Shown: positions 9,272-17,583 of the stretch, piece by piece
Layout of the letters: the number at the start of each line of letters is the position of its first letter
How positions within the stretch are numbered: the first letter of the stretch is position 1
From: a bacterium
GTDB lineage: Bacteria; Cyanobacteriota; Sericytochromatia; S15B-MN24; UBA4093
DNA: 64,000 nt
Assembly (NCBI GenBank): GCA_017744355.1
Contig: JAGIBK010000004.1
Span: forward strand, 62,001-126,000
Direction: 5' to 3'
Notes under the pieces: model-generated
The model's input: the letters and a program-made list of their open reading frames with translations, nothing else
What the model was told of the DNA's origin: nothing
Databases searched by the model: none
Made by a program: the position numbers and the translations under genes

Positions 9272-9288
9272 CGCCCTTTCACGAACAC

Positions 9289-9315
9289 GGCGCCCCGGTC
9301 GATGACCGGGGCGCC
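9289..9315 (+). terminator. Rho-independent terminator of the glycine-zipper gene
   Basis: Perfect 12-bp stem GGCGCCCCGGTC (9289-9300) and GACCGGGGCGCC (9304-9315) with a 3-nt loop, followed by GCGTTCGTTTC. It sits 17 bp after the stop codon and could also end the minus-strand pilus operon. Confidence 0.8.
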
Positions 9316-9335
9316 GCGTTCGTTTCAGGCCGATT

Positions 9336-9443
9336 TTAGTGCTCGGTGGATTCCGACATGATCTTGGCGGACATGTAGCCGACCCAGCCGGTGACCCCGA
9401 AGAAGACGGCGAGCATGAAATAGAAATAGACCCAGTTGTTCAT
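9336..9443 (-). CDS. 35-aa single-span membrane peptide at the end of the pilus operon
   Basis: A short frame from ATG 9443 to TAA 9336 preceded by GGAGAG about 12 nt upstream. The product begins MNNWVYFYFMLAVFFGVTGW and ends MSAKIMSESTEH: one hydrophobic helix (about residues 4-24) with a GxxGxxGY face and a short polar C-terminus. It lies 72 bp after pilC in the same direction, so co-transcription with the pilus genes is likely. It could be a pilus-assembly accessory peptide. The coding call rests on start, ribosome site, hydrophobic pattern and position, not on a known family. Confidence 0.6.
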   Translation of the reverse strand: MNNWVYFYFMLAVFFGVTGWVGYMSAKIMSESTEH

Positions 9444-9515
9444 CGCTAACTTTCTCTCCTCTACAAGGCGTTGCTAATAGCATATCAGGCCCCGGCCGGG
9501 CCGTCATCCCCGTGC

Positions 9516-10775
9516 TTACTTGATCTGGTTGATGATGGTGAAGACGGGCAGGTACATGCCGATGACCAGCGAGCCGACCAGGACGGCGATGAGCACCATC
9601 ATCAGGGGTTCGAGGAGCGAGGTCAGCGACTTGACCGCCTGCTCCACCTCGTCGTCGTAGAAGTCCGCGACCTTCTCGAGCATGGAGTCGACCGCACCGG
9701 TCTCCTCGCCGATCGAGATCATCTGGGTCACCATGGGCGGGAAGACCGCCGCGCGCTCCAGCGGCCGCGCGATGCCCTCGCCCTCGCGCACCGCCTGGCG
9801 CACGTCCTCGACCGCGCCGCTGACGATGGCGTTGCCCGACGAGTCGCGCACGATCTCGAGCGCCGACAAGAGAGGCACCCCCGACTTGAGGAGGGTCCCC
9901 AGGGTGCGGGTGAAACGCGCCACCGCGATCTTCTGGGCCAGGACGCCGAAAATGGGGACGTTGAGGATGTGCTTGTCGATGAAGTGCTTGCCCTGGTCGG
10001 TCGCCCCCCAGGTCTTGATCGCCCAGCCGATCGCGAAGGCCGTCACGGCGACCATCAGGCCCACGGGACCGCGGGCCGTGTTGGACATGTCGATCAGGAA
10101 CTGGGTGTACGCCGGCAGCTTGGCGTTCATCTGCTCGAACATGTTGGCGAAGACCGGCAGGATGAAGACCAGCATGACCACGAAGATCACGACCGCCATG
10201 ATCAAGATGACGACGGGGTAGGTCATGGCCGACTTCACCTGGGCCTGCAGCTTGCTGTTGGCCTCGATGAAGCCCGCCACGCGCAGCAAGACCTGGTCGA
10301 GCACGCCGCCCGCCTCGCCCGCGCGGATCATGCCGACGAAGAGTCGGTCGAAGACCCGCGGGTGGCGCGACATGCAATCCGAAAGGGAGTTACCGGCCTC
10401 GACCCGCGCCTTGAGGTCGAGGATGACCTTGCGCAGCTTGGGGTTGAGGGTCTGCTCCTCCAAGATGTTGAGGGCGCGGACCATCGCCACCCCCGCGTTG
10501 ATCATGGTGGCGAACTGACGGGTGAAGATGGTCAAGTCCGTGAGCTTGACCTTGCCGCTGTTCGCCAGGATGTTGTTGAGTTGGTCGAGGAACTTGTTGT
10601 TGCCGCCCTTCAAGCTCCCCGCCAGCTTGTTCTCCCGCTTCTCGGTGACGGGAGTGACGACCATGTAGCCCATCTCGCGGAGCTTGTTACGCACATCGGC
10701 GGCGCTATCGCCGTTCATGACCTTCATGAAGGCTTCGCCGCGGTGGTCGCGGACCTTGCACTGGTAGACGGGCAT
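9516..10775 (-). CDS. pilC: Type IV pilus inner-membrane platform protein PilC
   Basis: The 419-aa protein has two tandem T2SSF/GspF domains (residues about 80-205 and 280-405), each with the hydrophobic helices of the family, including VVILIMAVVIFVVMLVFILPVF at 185-206 and a last span near the C-terminus before the terminal INQIK. It matches the usual 400-420 aa of PilC. PilC is the cytoplasmic-membrane platform on which the PilB and PilT motors act. The start at 10775 follows AAGGGA and lies 24 bp after the pilT stop, so the genes are probably co-transcribed. Confidence 0.96.
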   Translation of the reverse strand: MPVYQCKVRDHRGEAFMKVMNGDSAADVRNKLREMGYMVVTPVTEKRENKLAGSLKGGNNKFLDQLNNILANSGKVKLTDLTIFTRQFATMINAGVAMVRALNILEEQTLNPKLRKVILDLKARVEAGNSLSDCMSRHPRVFDRLFVGMIRAGEAGGVLDQVLLRVAGFIEANSKLQAQVKSAMTYPVVILIMAVVIFVVMLVFILPVFANMFEQMNAKLPAYTQFLIDMSNTARGPVGLMVAVTAFAIGWAIKTWGATDQGKHFIDKHILNVPIFGVLAQKIAVARFTRTLGTLLKSGVPLLSALEIVRDSSGNAIVSGAVEDVRQAVREGEGIARPLERAAVFPPMVTQMISIGEETGAVDSMLEKVADFYDDEVEQAVKSLTSLLEPLMMVLIAVLVGSLVIGMYLPVFTIINQIK

Positions 10776-10799
10776 GGCGTGAGTCCCTTAGGCTCCTGA

Positions 10800-11903
10800 C
10801 TAGCGCGCCATCGCCTGGCTCATGGAGCCTGCGGGGGCCGCGCCGATCATGCGGATCAGATCCTCGGGGCGCGAGGTCTTCGAGATGGCGTCCTCGTAAG
10901 AGACCAGACGGTTGGTATAGAGGTCCTTGAGGCAGTTCTCGAGGGTCTGCATCCCGAACTTCTGGCCGGTCTGGATCGCCGAGTAGATCTGGGCGGTCTT
11001 GCCCTCGCGGATCAGGTTGGCGACCGCGGGGGTGTTGATCATGACCTCGAGGGCCATCACGCGGCCGCGGCCCCGACCGTCCGAACCCAGCTTGGGCACG
11101 AGGGTCTGCGAGAGGACGCCCACCAAGCTGTTCGAGATCTGGACGCGGATCTGCTGCTGCTGGTGCGGCGGGAAGACGTCGACCACGCGGTCCACCGTCT
11201 GCATGGCGCTCGAGGTGTGAAGGGTGCCGAAGACCAGGTGGCCCGTCTCGGCCGCGGTCATGGCGAGGCGGATGGTCTCCAGGTCGCGCAACTCACCCAC
11301 CAGGATGACGTCGGGGTCTTCGCGCAGGGCCGCCTTGAGGGCGTTGTCGAAGCTCTTGGTGTCCGCGCCCAGCTCGCGCTGGTTGACCAGGCTCATCTTT
11401 GGCGGGTGGACGTACTCGATGGGGTCCTCGATGGTGAGGATGTGCTCGGCGCGGGTCTGGTTGATGTTGTCGATCATCGCCGCAAGCGTCGTGGACTTAC
11501 CCGAGCCGGTGGGGCCCGTCACGAGGATGAGGCCGCGGGGCTTGTGGGTCAGCTCGCGGACGATGGGCGGCAGGCCCAGGTCCTCGAAGCGGGGGATCTT
11601 GGTCGAGATGGTACGCAGGACCGCCGCGTAGGCGCCCTTGGAACGGAAGGCGTTGACGCGGAAGCGCCCCAGGCCGACCACGCCGTACGAGCAGTCCAGC
11701 TCCATGGTCTGCTCGAGGTTCTTGCGCTGCTCGTTGGAGAGGATCGAGAAGATCAGGCGCTGGGTGTCCTCGGGGGTGAGGGGATCGTAGTCGGTGCGGA
11801 CCAGCTTGCCGTTGATGCGGATGATGGGCGGCACCCCTGCCGAGATGTGCAGGTCCGACCCATCCCGGTCGAAGACCAGTTGCAGCAGCTCTTCCATGTA
11901 CAT
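10800..11903 (-). CDS. pilT: Type IV pilus retraction ATPase PilT
   Basis: The 367-aa hexameric retraction motor depolymerises the pilus for twitching, surface sensing or DNA uptake. The PAS-like N-terminal domain (RDGSDLHISAGVPPIIRING) is followed by Walker A GPTGSGKST, Asp box EDPIEYVH, Walker B DPDVILVGELRD, a His box (TGHLVFGTLHT) and the PilT-specific NLIREGKTAQIYSAIQTG. Length is typical. The start at 11903 has AAGGAG 8 nt upstream, with a second ATG two codons in. It lies between pilB and pilC in the operon. Confidence 0.97.
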   Translation of the reverse strand: MYMEELLQLVFDRDGSDLHISAGVPPIIRINGKLVRTDYDPLTPEDTQRLIFSILSNEQRKNLEQTMELDCSYGVVGLGRFRVNAFRSKGAYAAVLRTISTKIPRFEDLGLPPIVRELTHKPRGLILVTGPTGSGKSTTLAAMIDNINQTRAEHILTIEDPIEYVHPPKMSLVNQRELGADTKSFDNALKAALREDPDVILVGELRDLETIRLAMTAAETGHLVFGTLHTSSAMQTVDRVVDVFPPHQQQQIRVQISNSLVGVLSQTLVPKLGSDGRGRGRVMALEVMINTPAVANLIREGKTAQIYSAIQTGQKFGMQTLENCLKDLYTNRLVSYEDAISKTSRPEDLIRMIGAAPAGSMSQAMAR

Positions 11904-11949
11904 AGGCCGGTCTCCTTATGAATCACCCGCAGGCGCTACGCGCTTTGCG

Positions 11950-13857
11950 CTACACTTCCAACAACGTTCCGCAGCCGGGGCAGCCCTTCCAGCCCTCCTC
12001 CACGCGCTGATGACACTTGGGGCAGACTTTCTTGAGATCGATCTGGCAGAAGGGACACTTCATGAACTCGTCGCCGATGGGGTTGCGGCAACCGGGGCAG
12101 AGCTTCTCCTCGCCCTCGCCCGAGAAGGTCACGCGGATGACCTCTTCGAGCGACGTGTGGCCGTCGGCCACCAGCTTGAGCGAGTAGTCCTTGAGGGTGG
12201 TCATGCCCGACTGCTTGGCCGCGTAGCGGATGAGGCCCGTGCTCGCGCCGCGGCTGATCAGATCCCGCAGCTCGTCGTTCATCTTCATGATCTCGTAGAC
12301 GCCCATGCGTCCCGAGTAGCCCTTGGAGCACTCGTTGCAGCCCACCGCCTTGTAGAAGGTCGGCAAGTTGTTTTCGTCGTAGCGATAGCCCACGTAATCC
12401 AGTTCGCGGATCTCGGGGGTATAGGGCTGCTTGCACTTGCTGCACAGCTTGCGGACCAGGCGCTGGGCCACGACCCCGATGGTCGCGGCCGAGACCATGA
12501 AGCCCTCGACGCCCATCTCGTGCAGGCGCATGATGGCGCCCGGCGCGTCGTTGGTGTGGAGCGAGGTGAAGACCAGGTGGCCGGTCAGCGCCGACTCGAT
12601 GGCGATCTTGGCCACTTCCAGGTCGCGGGTCTCACCGATCAGCATGATGTCCGGGTCCTGGCGCAGGAAGGCCTTGAGGACGCGGGCGAAGGTGTAACCG
12701 ATCTCGGGGCGGACCTGGACCTGGTTGATGCCCGGAGCGTCGTACTCGATGGGATCCTCGGCGGTGACGATGTTGACGTCGGCGGTGTTGCGCTCGTTGA
12801 GGATCGAGTAGAGGGTCGTGGACTTACCCGAGCCGGTGGGGCCGGTCACGAAGATGATGCCGAAGGGACGCGCGGACATCTCGCGGATGACGGCCAGGTC
12901 CTCGGGGTAGATGAACAGCTTCTCCAGGCCGAGGGTGGTACTCGTCTTGTCGAGGATGCGCATGCAGATCTTCTCGCCGAACTTGCCAGGCAAGCTCGAG
13001 ACGCGGAAGTCCCAGTCGCGGCCCTTGAAGCGGACGCGAATGCGGCCGTCCTGGGGCAGGCGCTTCTCGGAGATGTCCAGGTTCGCCATGATCTTGAAGC
13101 GGCTGACCAGTGCCGGCAGGAACTTCTTGGGAATGGTCGTCTGCCGGTGCAGCATGCCATCGATGCGGTAGCGGACCTGGACCTCGTTCTCCCACGGCTC
13201 CACGTGGATATCCGAGACCTTCTTGGAGCTACCGATGGCGTTGGTGAGGATCGAGTTGGTGAGCTTGATGATCGGCGACTCTTCGGCCTGCCGCTCCAGC
13301 TCGATGGCCCGGGTGTTCTCCTCCTTCTGCTCGACGATCTCGAGGTCGTCGTCGCTGGAGGCGATCTCGCCCAGGACCGAGGAGATGTCCATGACGGGGC
13401 CCGTGTCCACGTCGGGGACGTTGGTGGCGCTCTGCTGGTCCATGAACCAGAAGAACTCGTCTTCGGTGATTACCACCGGCTGCACCGCGACGCCCTTGAC
13501 CGTGAAGCGCACGTCGTCGATGGCGATCAGGTTGGTGGGATCGACCATCGCGAGCGTCAGGCGGTTGTTGGCCAGCGAGACCGGGATGATCTGGTGCTGG
13601 CGCTGGAGGTTCTCGGGGATGAGCTTGAGGACCTCGGTCGGGATCTTGGTCTTGCGCAGGTTGATGTAGCGCAAGCCATACTGAAGCTCGAGGGCGTCCT
13701 TGATCGAGGCCTCGGTGATGTAGCCCTGCTTGATCAGGATGAGGCCCAGGCTCTCCTTGCTCTGCTTCTGGATATCGACCGCAGTCTTGAGCTGGGCGTC
13801 GGTGATGAGATTCGCGTTGAGCAGAATCTCCCCAAGTTTCATCTTGACGATGGCCAC
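11950..13857 (-). CDS. pilB: Type IV pilus extension ATPase PilB with C-terminal zinc ribbons
   Basis: GTG 13857 is chosen because AGGAGG lies 8 nt upstream; the GTG at 13866 abuts that site and the ATG at 13842 is too far. The 635-aa product has an MshEN-type N-terminal domain (about 5-150), a linker, and the GspE/PilB ATPase (Walker A GPTGSGKSTTL, Walker B DPDIMLIGETRD, tetracysteine loop CSKCKQPY ... CNECSKGY). After the normal PilB end there is an extra tail of about 50 residues with four CxxC pairs (CPGC, CPFC, CPKC, CPGC), which reads as two zinc ribbons. PilB drives pilus extension; some MshEN domains bind c-di-GMP. The extra ribbons may bind a partner, possibly the Roadblock protein encoded just upstream. 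Confidence 0.95.
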   Translation of the reverse strand: MAIVKMKLGEILLNANLITDAQLKTAVDIQKQSKESLGLILIKQGYITEASIKDALELQYGLRYINLRKTKIPTEVLKLIPENLQRQHQIIPVSLANNRLTLAMVDPTNLIAIDDVRFTVKGVAVQPVVITEDEFFWFMDQQSATNVPDVDTGPVMDISSVLGEIASSDDDLEIVEQKEENTRAIELERQAEESPIIKLTNSILTNAIGSSKKVSDIHVEPWENEVQVRYRIDGMLHRQTTIPKKFLPALVSRFKIMANLDISEKRLPQDGRIRVRFKGRDWDFRVSSLPGKFGEKICMRILDKTSTTLGLEKLFIYPEDLAVIREMSARPFGIIFVTGPTGSGKSTTLYSILNERNTADVNIVTAEDPIEYDAPGINQVQVRPEIGYTFARVLKAFLRQDPDIMLIGETRDLEVAKIAIESALTGHLVFTSLHTNDAPGAIMRLHEMGVEGFMVSAATIGVVAQRLVRKLCSKCKQPYTPEIRELDYVGYRYDENNLPTFYKAVGCNECSKGYSGRMGVYEIMKMNDELRDLISRGASTGLIRYAAKQSGMTTLKDYSLKLVADGHTSLEEVIRVTFSGEGEEKLCPGCRNPIGDEFMKCPFCQIDLKKVCPKCHQRVEEGWKGCPGCGTLLEV

Positions 13858-13909
13858 GATGCACACCTCCTAGGCAGGTCGTTCAGGCGGGAAGGCCCGC
13901 GACAGACCG

Positions 13910-15016
13910 TTAAATCTTGTCGGCGACTCCCGCGATGACCGAGAGCACGCCCGTCAGGTCGAGCCCCATCAACGACTGGGACATGACCACGAGCACCCCG
14001 ACCTCGAGCGAGATGAGCAGTACCACGCCACCCTCGGTGTCCAGGATGACCTGGCGCGAGGCCCCGAGCTTCATCTTCTTGCACTGCACGTCCAGGTTGG
14101 TCAGCATCGAACTCGAGATGGCGCCGATCAGCTCCTTGTCGAAGTTCTGCGGCAGGGTGCTCGAGATGACGAGGCCGTCGCGGCCCACGATCAGGCTGCC
14201 CGCGACGCCCTGACAGGCGTCGATCTGGCCCAGGATCGAGTCGAGGTCCGCGCCCTTGGCGTTCGAGATGATCTTGGTGGTCGTGTAGAGGCCGGTGCCG
14301 CGCTTCTCGGCGTTGTCGATGATGCGCTTCAGCGTGTTCTGGTCGACCAGCAGCTTACCGATCGAGACCAGGCCGTCCTGCTGAGGGGGCTGCTGGGCGG
14401 CGGGAGCCTGCGGGGCCGGCGCCGGGGGCGCGGGTTGAGCGAAAGCGGGTGCCGGCACAGGCTCCGCGAAAGGAGGCGGCGAGGGCTCGGCGAAAGGCGG
14501 AGGCGCCATGGGGCTCGCCACCGGCTGCGGGGGCGCAGCCTGAGGCACCGGAGCCTGCGGGACGGGAGCAGCAGGAGCGCCGCCGACCTCGAAGCTGTCG
14601 AAGAGCGAATCGAGGGCGTCGTCTACCCCGTCCGGGCCGAAGAGGGAGTTGCCCTGGGCAGGGGCCGGGGTGGGCTCGGGCGCCTGGGCGACCGGCTGCG
14701 GCGGCACGGGGGGCACGCGCCGCTCGGCCTGCGCGGGGGCAGGCGGAGGGGTCGGCGTCCCGAAGTCCATACCCGCGAAGAGGTCGTCGTCCAAAGAACC
14801 GAGCAGGTCTGCCGCATCGTCTTCAGGCGGCGGTGCCTGGACCTTGGGCTTCTTGGCGAGCGAGGCGCCCTTCTTGGAGACGGGAGTCCCGCCCTTCTTG
14901 CCACCTGCGACCGGTTTCTTCTTCCCGCCCTGGTCCTTCTTAGCGCCGAAGCCGGCGAACAGGCCGCCGAGAAAGCCCTTCTTCTCAGGTTTCTTCGAGG
15001 ATTTCCGGTCAGCCAT
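13910..15016 (-). CDS. Roadblock/LC7-domain protein at the head of the pilus operon
   Basis: A 368-aa protein. Residues 1-60 are Lys/Gly-rich (basic), about 60-215 are disordered Pro/Ala-rich repeats (variants of PPPFAEP), and 225-368 form a Roadblock/LC7-type domain (GVAGSLIVGRDGLVISSTLP, then SRQVILDTEGGVVLLISL). Roadblock proteins (MglB-like) partner with small Ras-like GTPases or scaffold motility machinery. Standing 52 bp upstream of pilB, it is probably a pilus regulator or scaffold. No MglA-like GTPase is encoded in the window. The only clear Shine-Dalgarno (TAGGAG) is about 15 nt from the ATG, unusually far. Confidence 0.85.
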   Translation of the reverse strand: MADRKSSKKPEKKGFLGGLFAGFGAKKDQGGKKKPVAGGKKGGTPVSKKGASLAKKPKVQAPPPEDDAADLLGSLDDDLFAGMDFGTPTPPPAPAQAERRVPPVPPQPVAQAPEPTPAPAQGNSLFGPDGVDDALDSLFDSFEVGGAPAAPVPQAPVPQAAPPQPVASPMAPPPFAEPSPPPFAEPVPAPAFAQPAPPAPAPQAPAAQQPPQQDGLVSIGKLLVDQNTLKRIIDNAEKRGTGLYTTTKIISNAKGADLDSILGQIDACQGVAGSLIVGRDGLVISSTLPQNFDKELIGAISSSMLTNLDVQCKKMKLGASRQVILDTEGGVVLLISLEVGVLVVMSQSLMGLDLTGVLSVIAGVADKI

Positions 15017-15098
15017 GTTGGTTCAACGCACTCCTATTCAGGGCAGCAGCCTTCCCTATGATACCCTGAAGGCTGTCAAAAAAATCCCCCACAGGGCC

Positions 15099-17507
15099 TT
15101 ACCTATCCCGGACAGCCGCCCCGAAGGCCTCCTCGGCCGACTGGACGATCCCCCGGTGGATCGGCTCGATCTCGTCGTCGCTCAGCGTGCGCTCCGCCAC
15201 CCGGTAGCGCAGACGCAGGCCGAGGCTGACCTTGCCTTCGGGGACCTGGGGCCCCTGGTAGCGGTCGAAGACTTCGACCGACTCGAGGACGCCGCCGGCC
15301 ATGGAGCGGACCTGGGAGACGACCGAGGCCGCGGGCAGGTCCTGGGGGACCACCAGCGCCAGATCGCGCAGGATCGCCGGGTAGCGACCGAAGACCGCGT
15401 AAGGGCGAGGCTCCGTGGAGACGAGGGCCTCCAGGGCATCGAGCGAGAGGGTAGCCAGCGCCGCGCGAGCGCCGACCGGCAGGTCGTAGGCCGCAGCGAC
15501 TTCGGGGTGGATCTCGCCGACGATGCCGACGAAGCGATCGCCGAGCGACAGACGCGCCGCGCGGCCCGGGTGCAGGACCGGCTCGTCCTGGGTTGCCTCG
15601 GCCGTAAGGCCCGCGAGCCCGAGCGCCGAGAAAAGGCGCTCGACGATGCCCTTGGCCCAGAAGAAGTCAGCCGTGAGGGCCTCGGGGGCGTGCTTCCAGA
15701 CGCCGGTCGCCTGCTCGCCCGTCACCAGGAAGGAGAGCCAGCGGGGCTCTTCGACGCGCCCGTCGGGCTGCATGTGGTAGGTCCGGCCGATCTCGTAGTA
15801 GGCCCCGTGGGAGCGGCCCTGGTAGTGGTTGAAGCGCGCGACTTCGAGCAGGCCGGGCTCCATCCGGGTGCGGAGCAGGGCCATGTCGGCCAGGGGATTG
15901 GCCAGCACGACGCCCTCGGCAGTAGGAGCCTTGGCGAGCGCGAGGGCCGCCTCGTTGGTCAGCGAAGGGGTGACGACCTCGCTGAGGCCTGCGCCCTCGA
16001 CGATCTCGCGCACGCGGCGCACGAGCGCCTCGCGGGGGCCGATGGTCCCGATGGCGTCCAGGGGCATGAGGGTCGAGGGGATGCGGTCGTAGCCCATCAG
16101 GCGCGCGACCTCCTCGATCAGGTCGATCTCGCGGGTCACGTCGTGACGGCGCCAGCCGGGGATCCGGACCTGCATGGGGTCCTCGCCGGTGACGACGAAA
16201 CCGATGGCCTCGAACTTCGAACGGATCTCGGCCGCCTCGAAGCCGGTGCCGAGCACGCGGGCGATACGCGAGGGACGCAGCTCCACGACCAGGGGCTCGG
16301 GGTAGCCGGGCTGGACCGTCACGTCGACGGCCGGCATGACCGCCGTGCCGCCCGCCACCTGGGCGAGCAACTCGGCTGCGCGAGCGAGGGCATGCAGAGT
16401 CCCTTCGGGATTGACCCCGCGCTCGAAGCGGTAGGAGCTCTCCGACGAGAGGCCGAGACGCTTACCAGTCTTGCGGATGCTCGAAGGCTCGAAGTAGGCC
16501 GATTCGAGGACGATCGCGGTGGTCGCGTCGGTGACCTGGGAGTGAGCGCCGCCCATGACCCCGGCGATCGCCTGAGGGCCTACTTCATCGGCGATCACGA
16601 GCATGGCGGCATCCAGCTTGCGGGTCTGGCCGTCGAGGGTAACGATCTCCTCGCCGTCGCGGGCGCGGCGGGGGGTGAGGGTGCCCTCGGAGATCTTGGC
16701 GCGGTCGAAGGCGTGCAGGGGCTGGCCGAGCTCCAGGAGGACGTAGTTGGTCACGTCCACCACGTTCGAGATGGCGCGAACCCCGGCGAGCTCCAGGCGC
16801 TGCTTGAGCCAATCGGGAGAGGGGCCGACCTTGAGGCCTTCAACGACCAGGGCCGCGTAGCGGGGGCAGAGATCGGCCGCTTCGAGCGTCACCTTGACAG
16901 TCGAGGCGCCCTCGGTGGTCACGGGCTTGGGGGCGGGCAGCTTCAGCTTGCCGAGGCCCGCAGCGGCGAGCTCGCGCGCCACGCCCAGCACCGACAGGGC
17001 GTCGGGGCGGTTGGCGAGGACGGCGACCTCGATGACGGTGTCGCCCACTTCGAGGGCGGTCGCAGCGGCCATGCCCACCGGGGTGCCCACGGGGAAGACG
17101 TAGACGCCCTCGGATTCCTCGGCGAGGCCGAGCTCCACGAGCGAGCAGTACATGCCGAAGCTCTCGACGCCGCGCAGCTTGGAAGCCTTGATCTCGAGCC
17201 CGTTGGGGAGGTTGGCGCCGATCTGGGCGACGGGGATGACGTCGCCGACCTGGACGTTCTGGGCGCCGGTCACGATCTGGAGCGGCTCGGCCGCGCCGAT
17301 GTCCGTCTTGCAGATCCGCAGGCGGTCGGCGTTGGGGTGCTGCTCGGTTGCCACGATCTTGCCGGTGATGACGTGCTCGAAGCCGGGCGCCACGCGCTCG
17401 ACGCCCTCGACCTCGAGGCCGGCGGCGGTCAGGGCCTGCGCGATCGCCTCGAGATCGCGCACGGGCGCCTCGAAGTAGTCATTCATCCAGTTCAACGGAA
17501 TACGCAT
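15099..17507 (-). CDS. pheT: Phenylalanine--tRNA ligase beta subunit
   Basis: An 802-aa beta subunit of the (alpha-beta)2 enzyme that charges tRNA-Phe. Domain order is standard: B1 (MRIPLNWMNDYFEAPV), EMAP-type tRNA-binding domain (about 40-150, KIVATEQHPNADRLRICKTD), B3/B4 editing domain (about 210-380), B5 (about 400-475), catalytic-like core (about 480-690) and C-terminal ferredoxin-fold anticodon-binding domain (about 710-802, FGRYPAILRDLALVV). Length matches the bacterial family. It follows pheS on the minus strand after a 76-bp gap holding a small GC hairpin. Confidence 0.98.
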   Translation of the reverse strand: MRIPLNWMNDYFEAPVRDLEAIAQALTAAGLEVEGVERVAPGFEHVITGKIVATEQHPNADRLRICKTDIGAAEPLQIVTGAQNVQVGDVIPVAQIGANLPNGLEIKASKLRGVESFGMYCSLVELGLAEESEGVYVFPVGTPVGMAAATALEVGDTVIEVAVLANRPDALSVLGVARELAAAGLGKLKLPAPKPVTTEGASTVKVTLEAADLCPRYAALVVEGLKVGPSPDWLKQRLELAGVRAISNVVDVTNYVLLELGQPLHAFDRAKISEGTLTPRRARDGEEIVTLDGQTRKLDAAMLVIADEVGPQAIAGVMGGAHSQVTDATTAIVLESAYFEPSSIRKTGKRLGLSSESSYRFERGVNPEGTLHALARAAELLAQVAGGTAVMPAVDVTVQPGYPEPLVVELRPSRIARVLGTGFEAAEIRSKFEAIGFVVTGEDPMQVRIPGWRRHDVTREIDLIEEVARLMGYDRIPSTLMPLDAIGTIGPREALVRRVREIVEGAGLSEVVTPSLTNEAALALAKAPTAEGVVLANPLADMALLRTRMEPGLLEVARFNHYQGRSHGAYYEIGRTYHMQPDGRVEEPRWLSFLVTGEQATGVWKHAPEALTADFFWAKGIVERLFSALGLAGLTAEATQDEPVLHPGRAARLSLGDRFVGIVGEIHPEVAAAYDLPVGARAALATLSLDALEALVSTEPRPYAVFGRYPAILRDLALVVPQDLPAASVVSQVRSMAGGVLESVEVFDRYQGPQVPEGKVSLGLRLRYRVAERTLSDDEIEPIHRGIVQSAEEAFGAAVRDR

Positions 17508-17539
17508 CTCACAACTCCAACGTCAAATCGGGCCGGGCT

Positions 17540-17563
17540 CACCCCCTCGGTGGGTCGGGGGTG
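17540..17563 (-). other. Hairpin in the pheS-pheT gap
   Basis: CACCCCC (17540-17546) pairs with GGGGGTG (17557-17563) in the 76-bp gap between pheS and pheT. It has no T tract, so an mRNA-processing or stability element is as likely as a terminator. Confidence 0.4.
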
Positions 17564-17583
17564 GGGGGATTCAATCAAGTTCC

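Noticed and set aside
6599-9315. A mobile or phage island
   Set aside because: The genes are unknown but no integrase, transposase or terminal repeats are present, and GC and HIP1 content match the neighbours.
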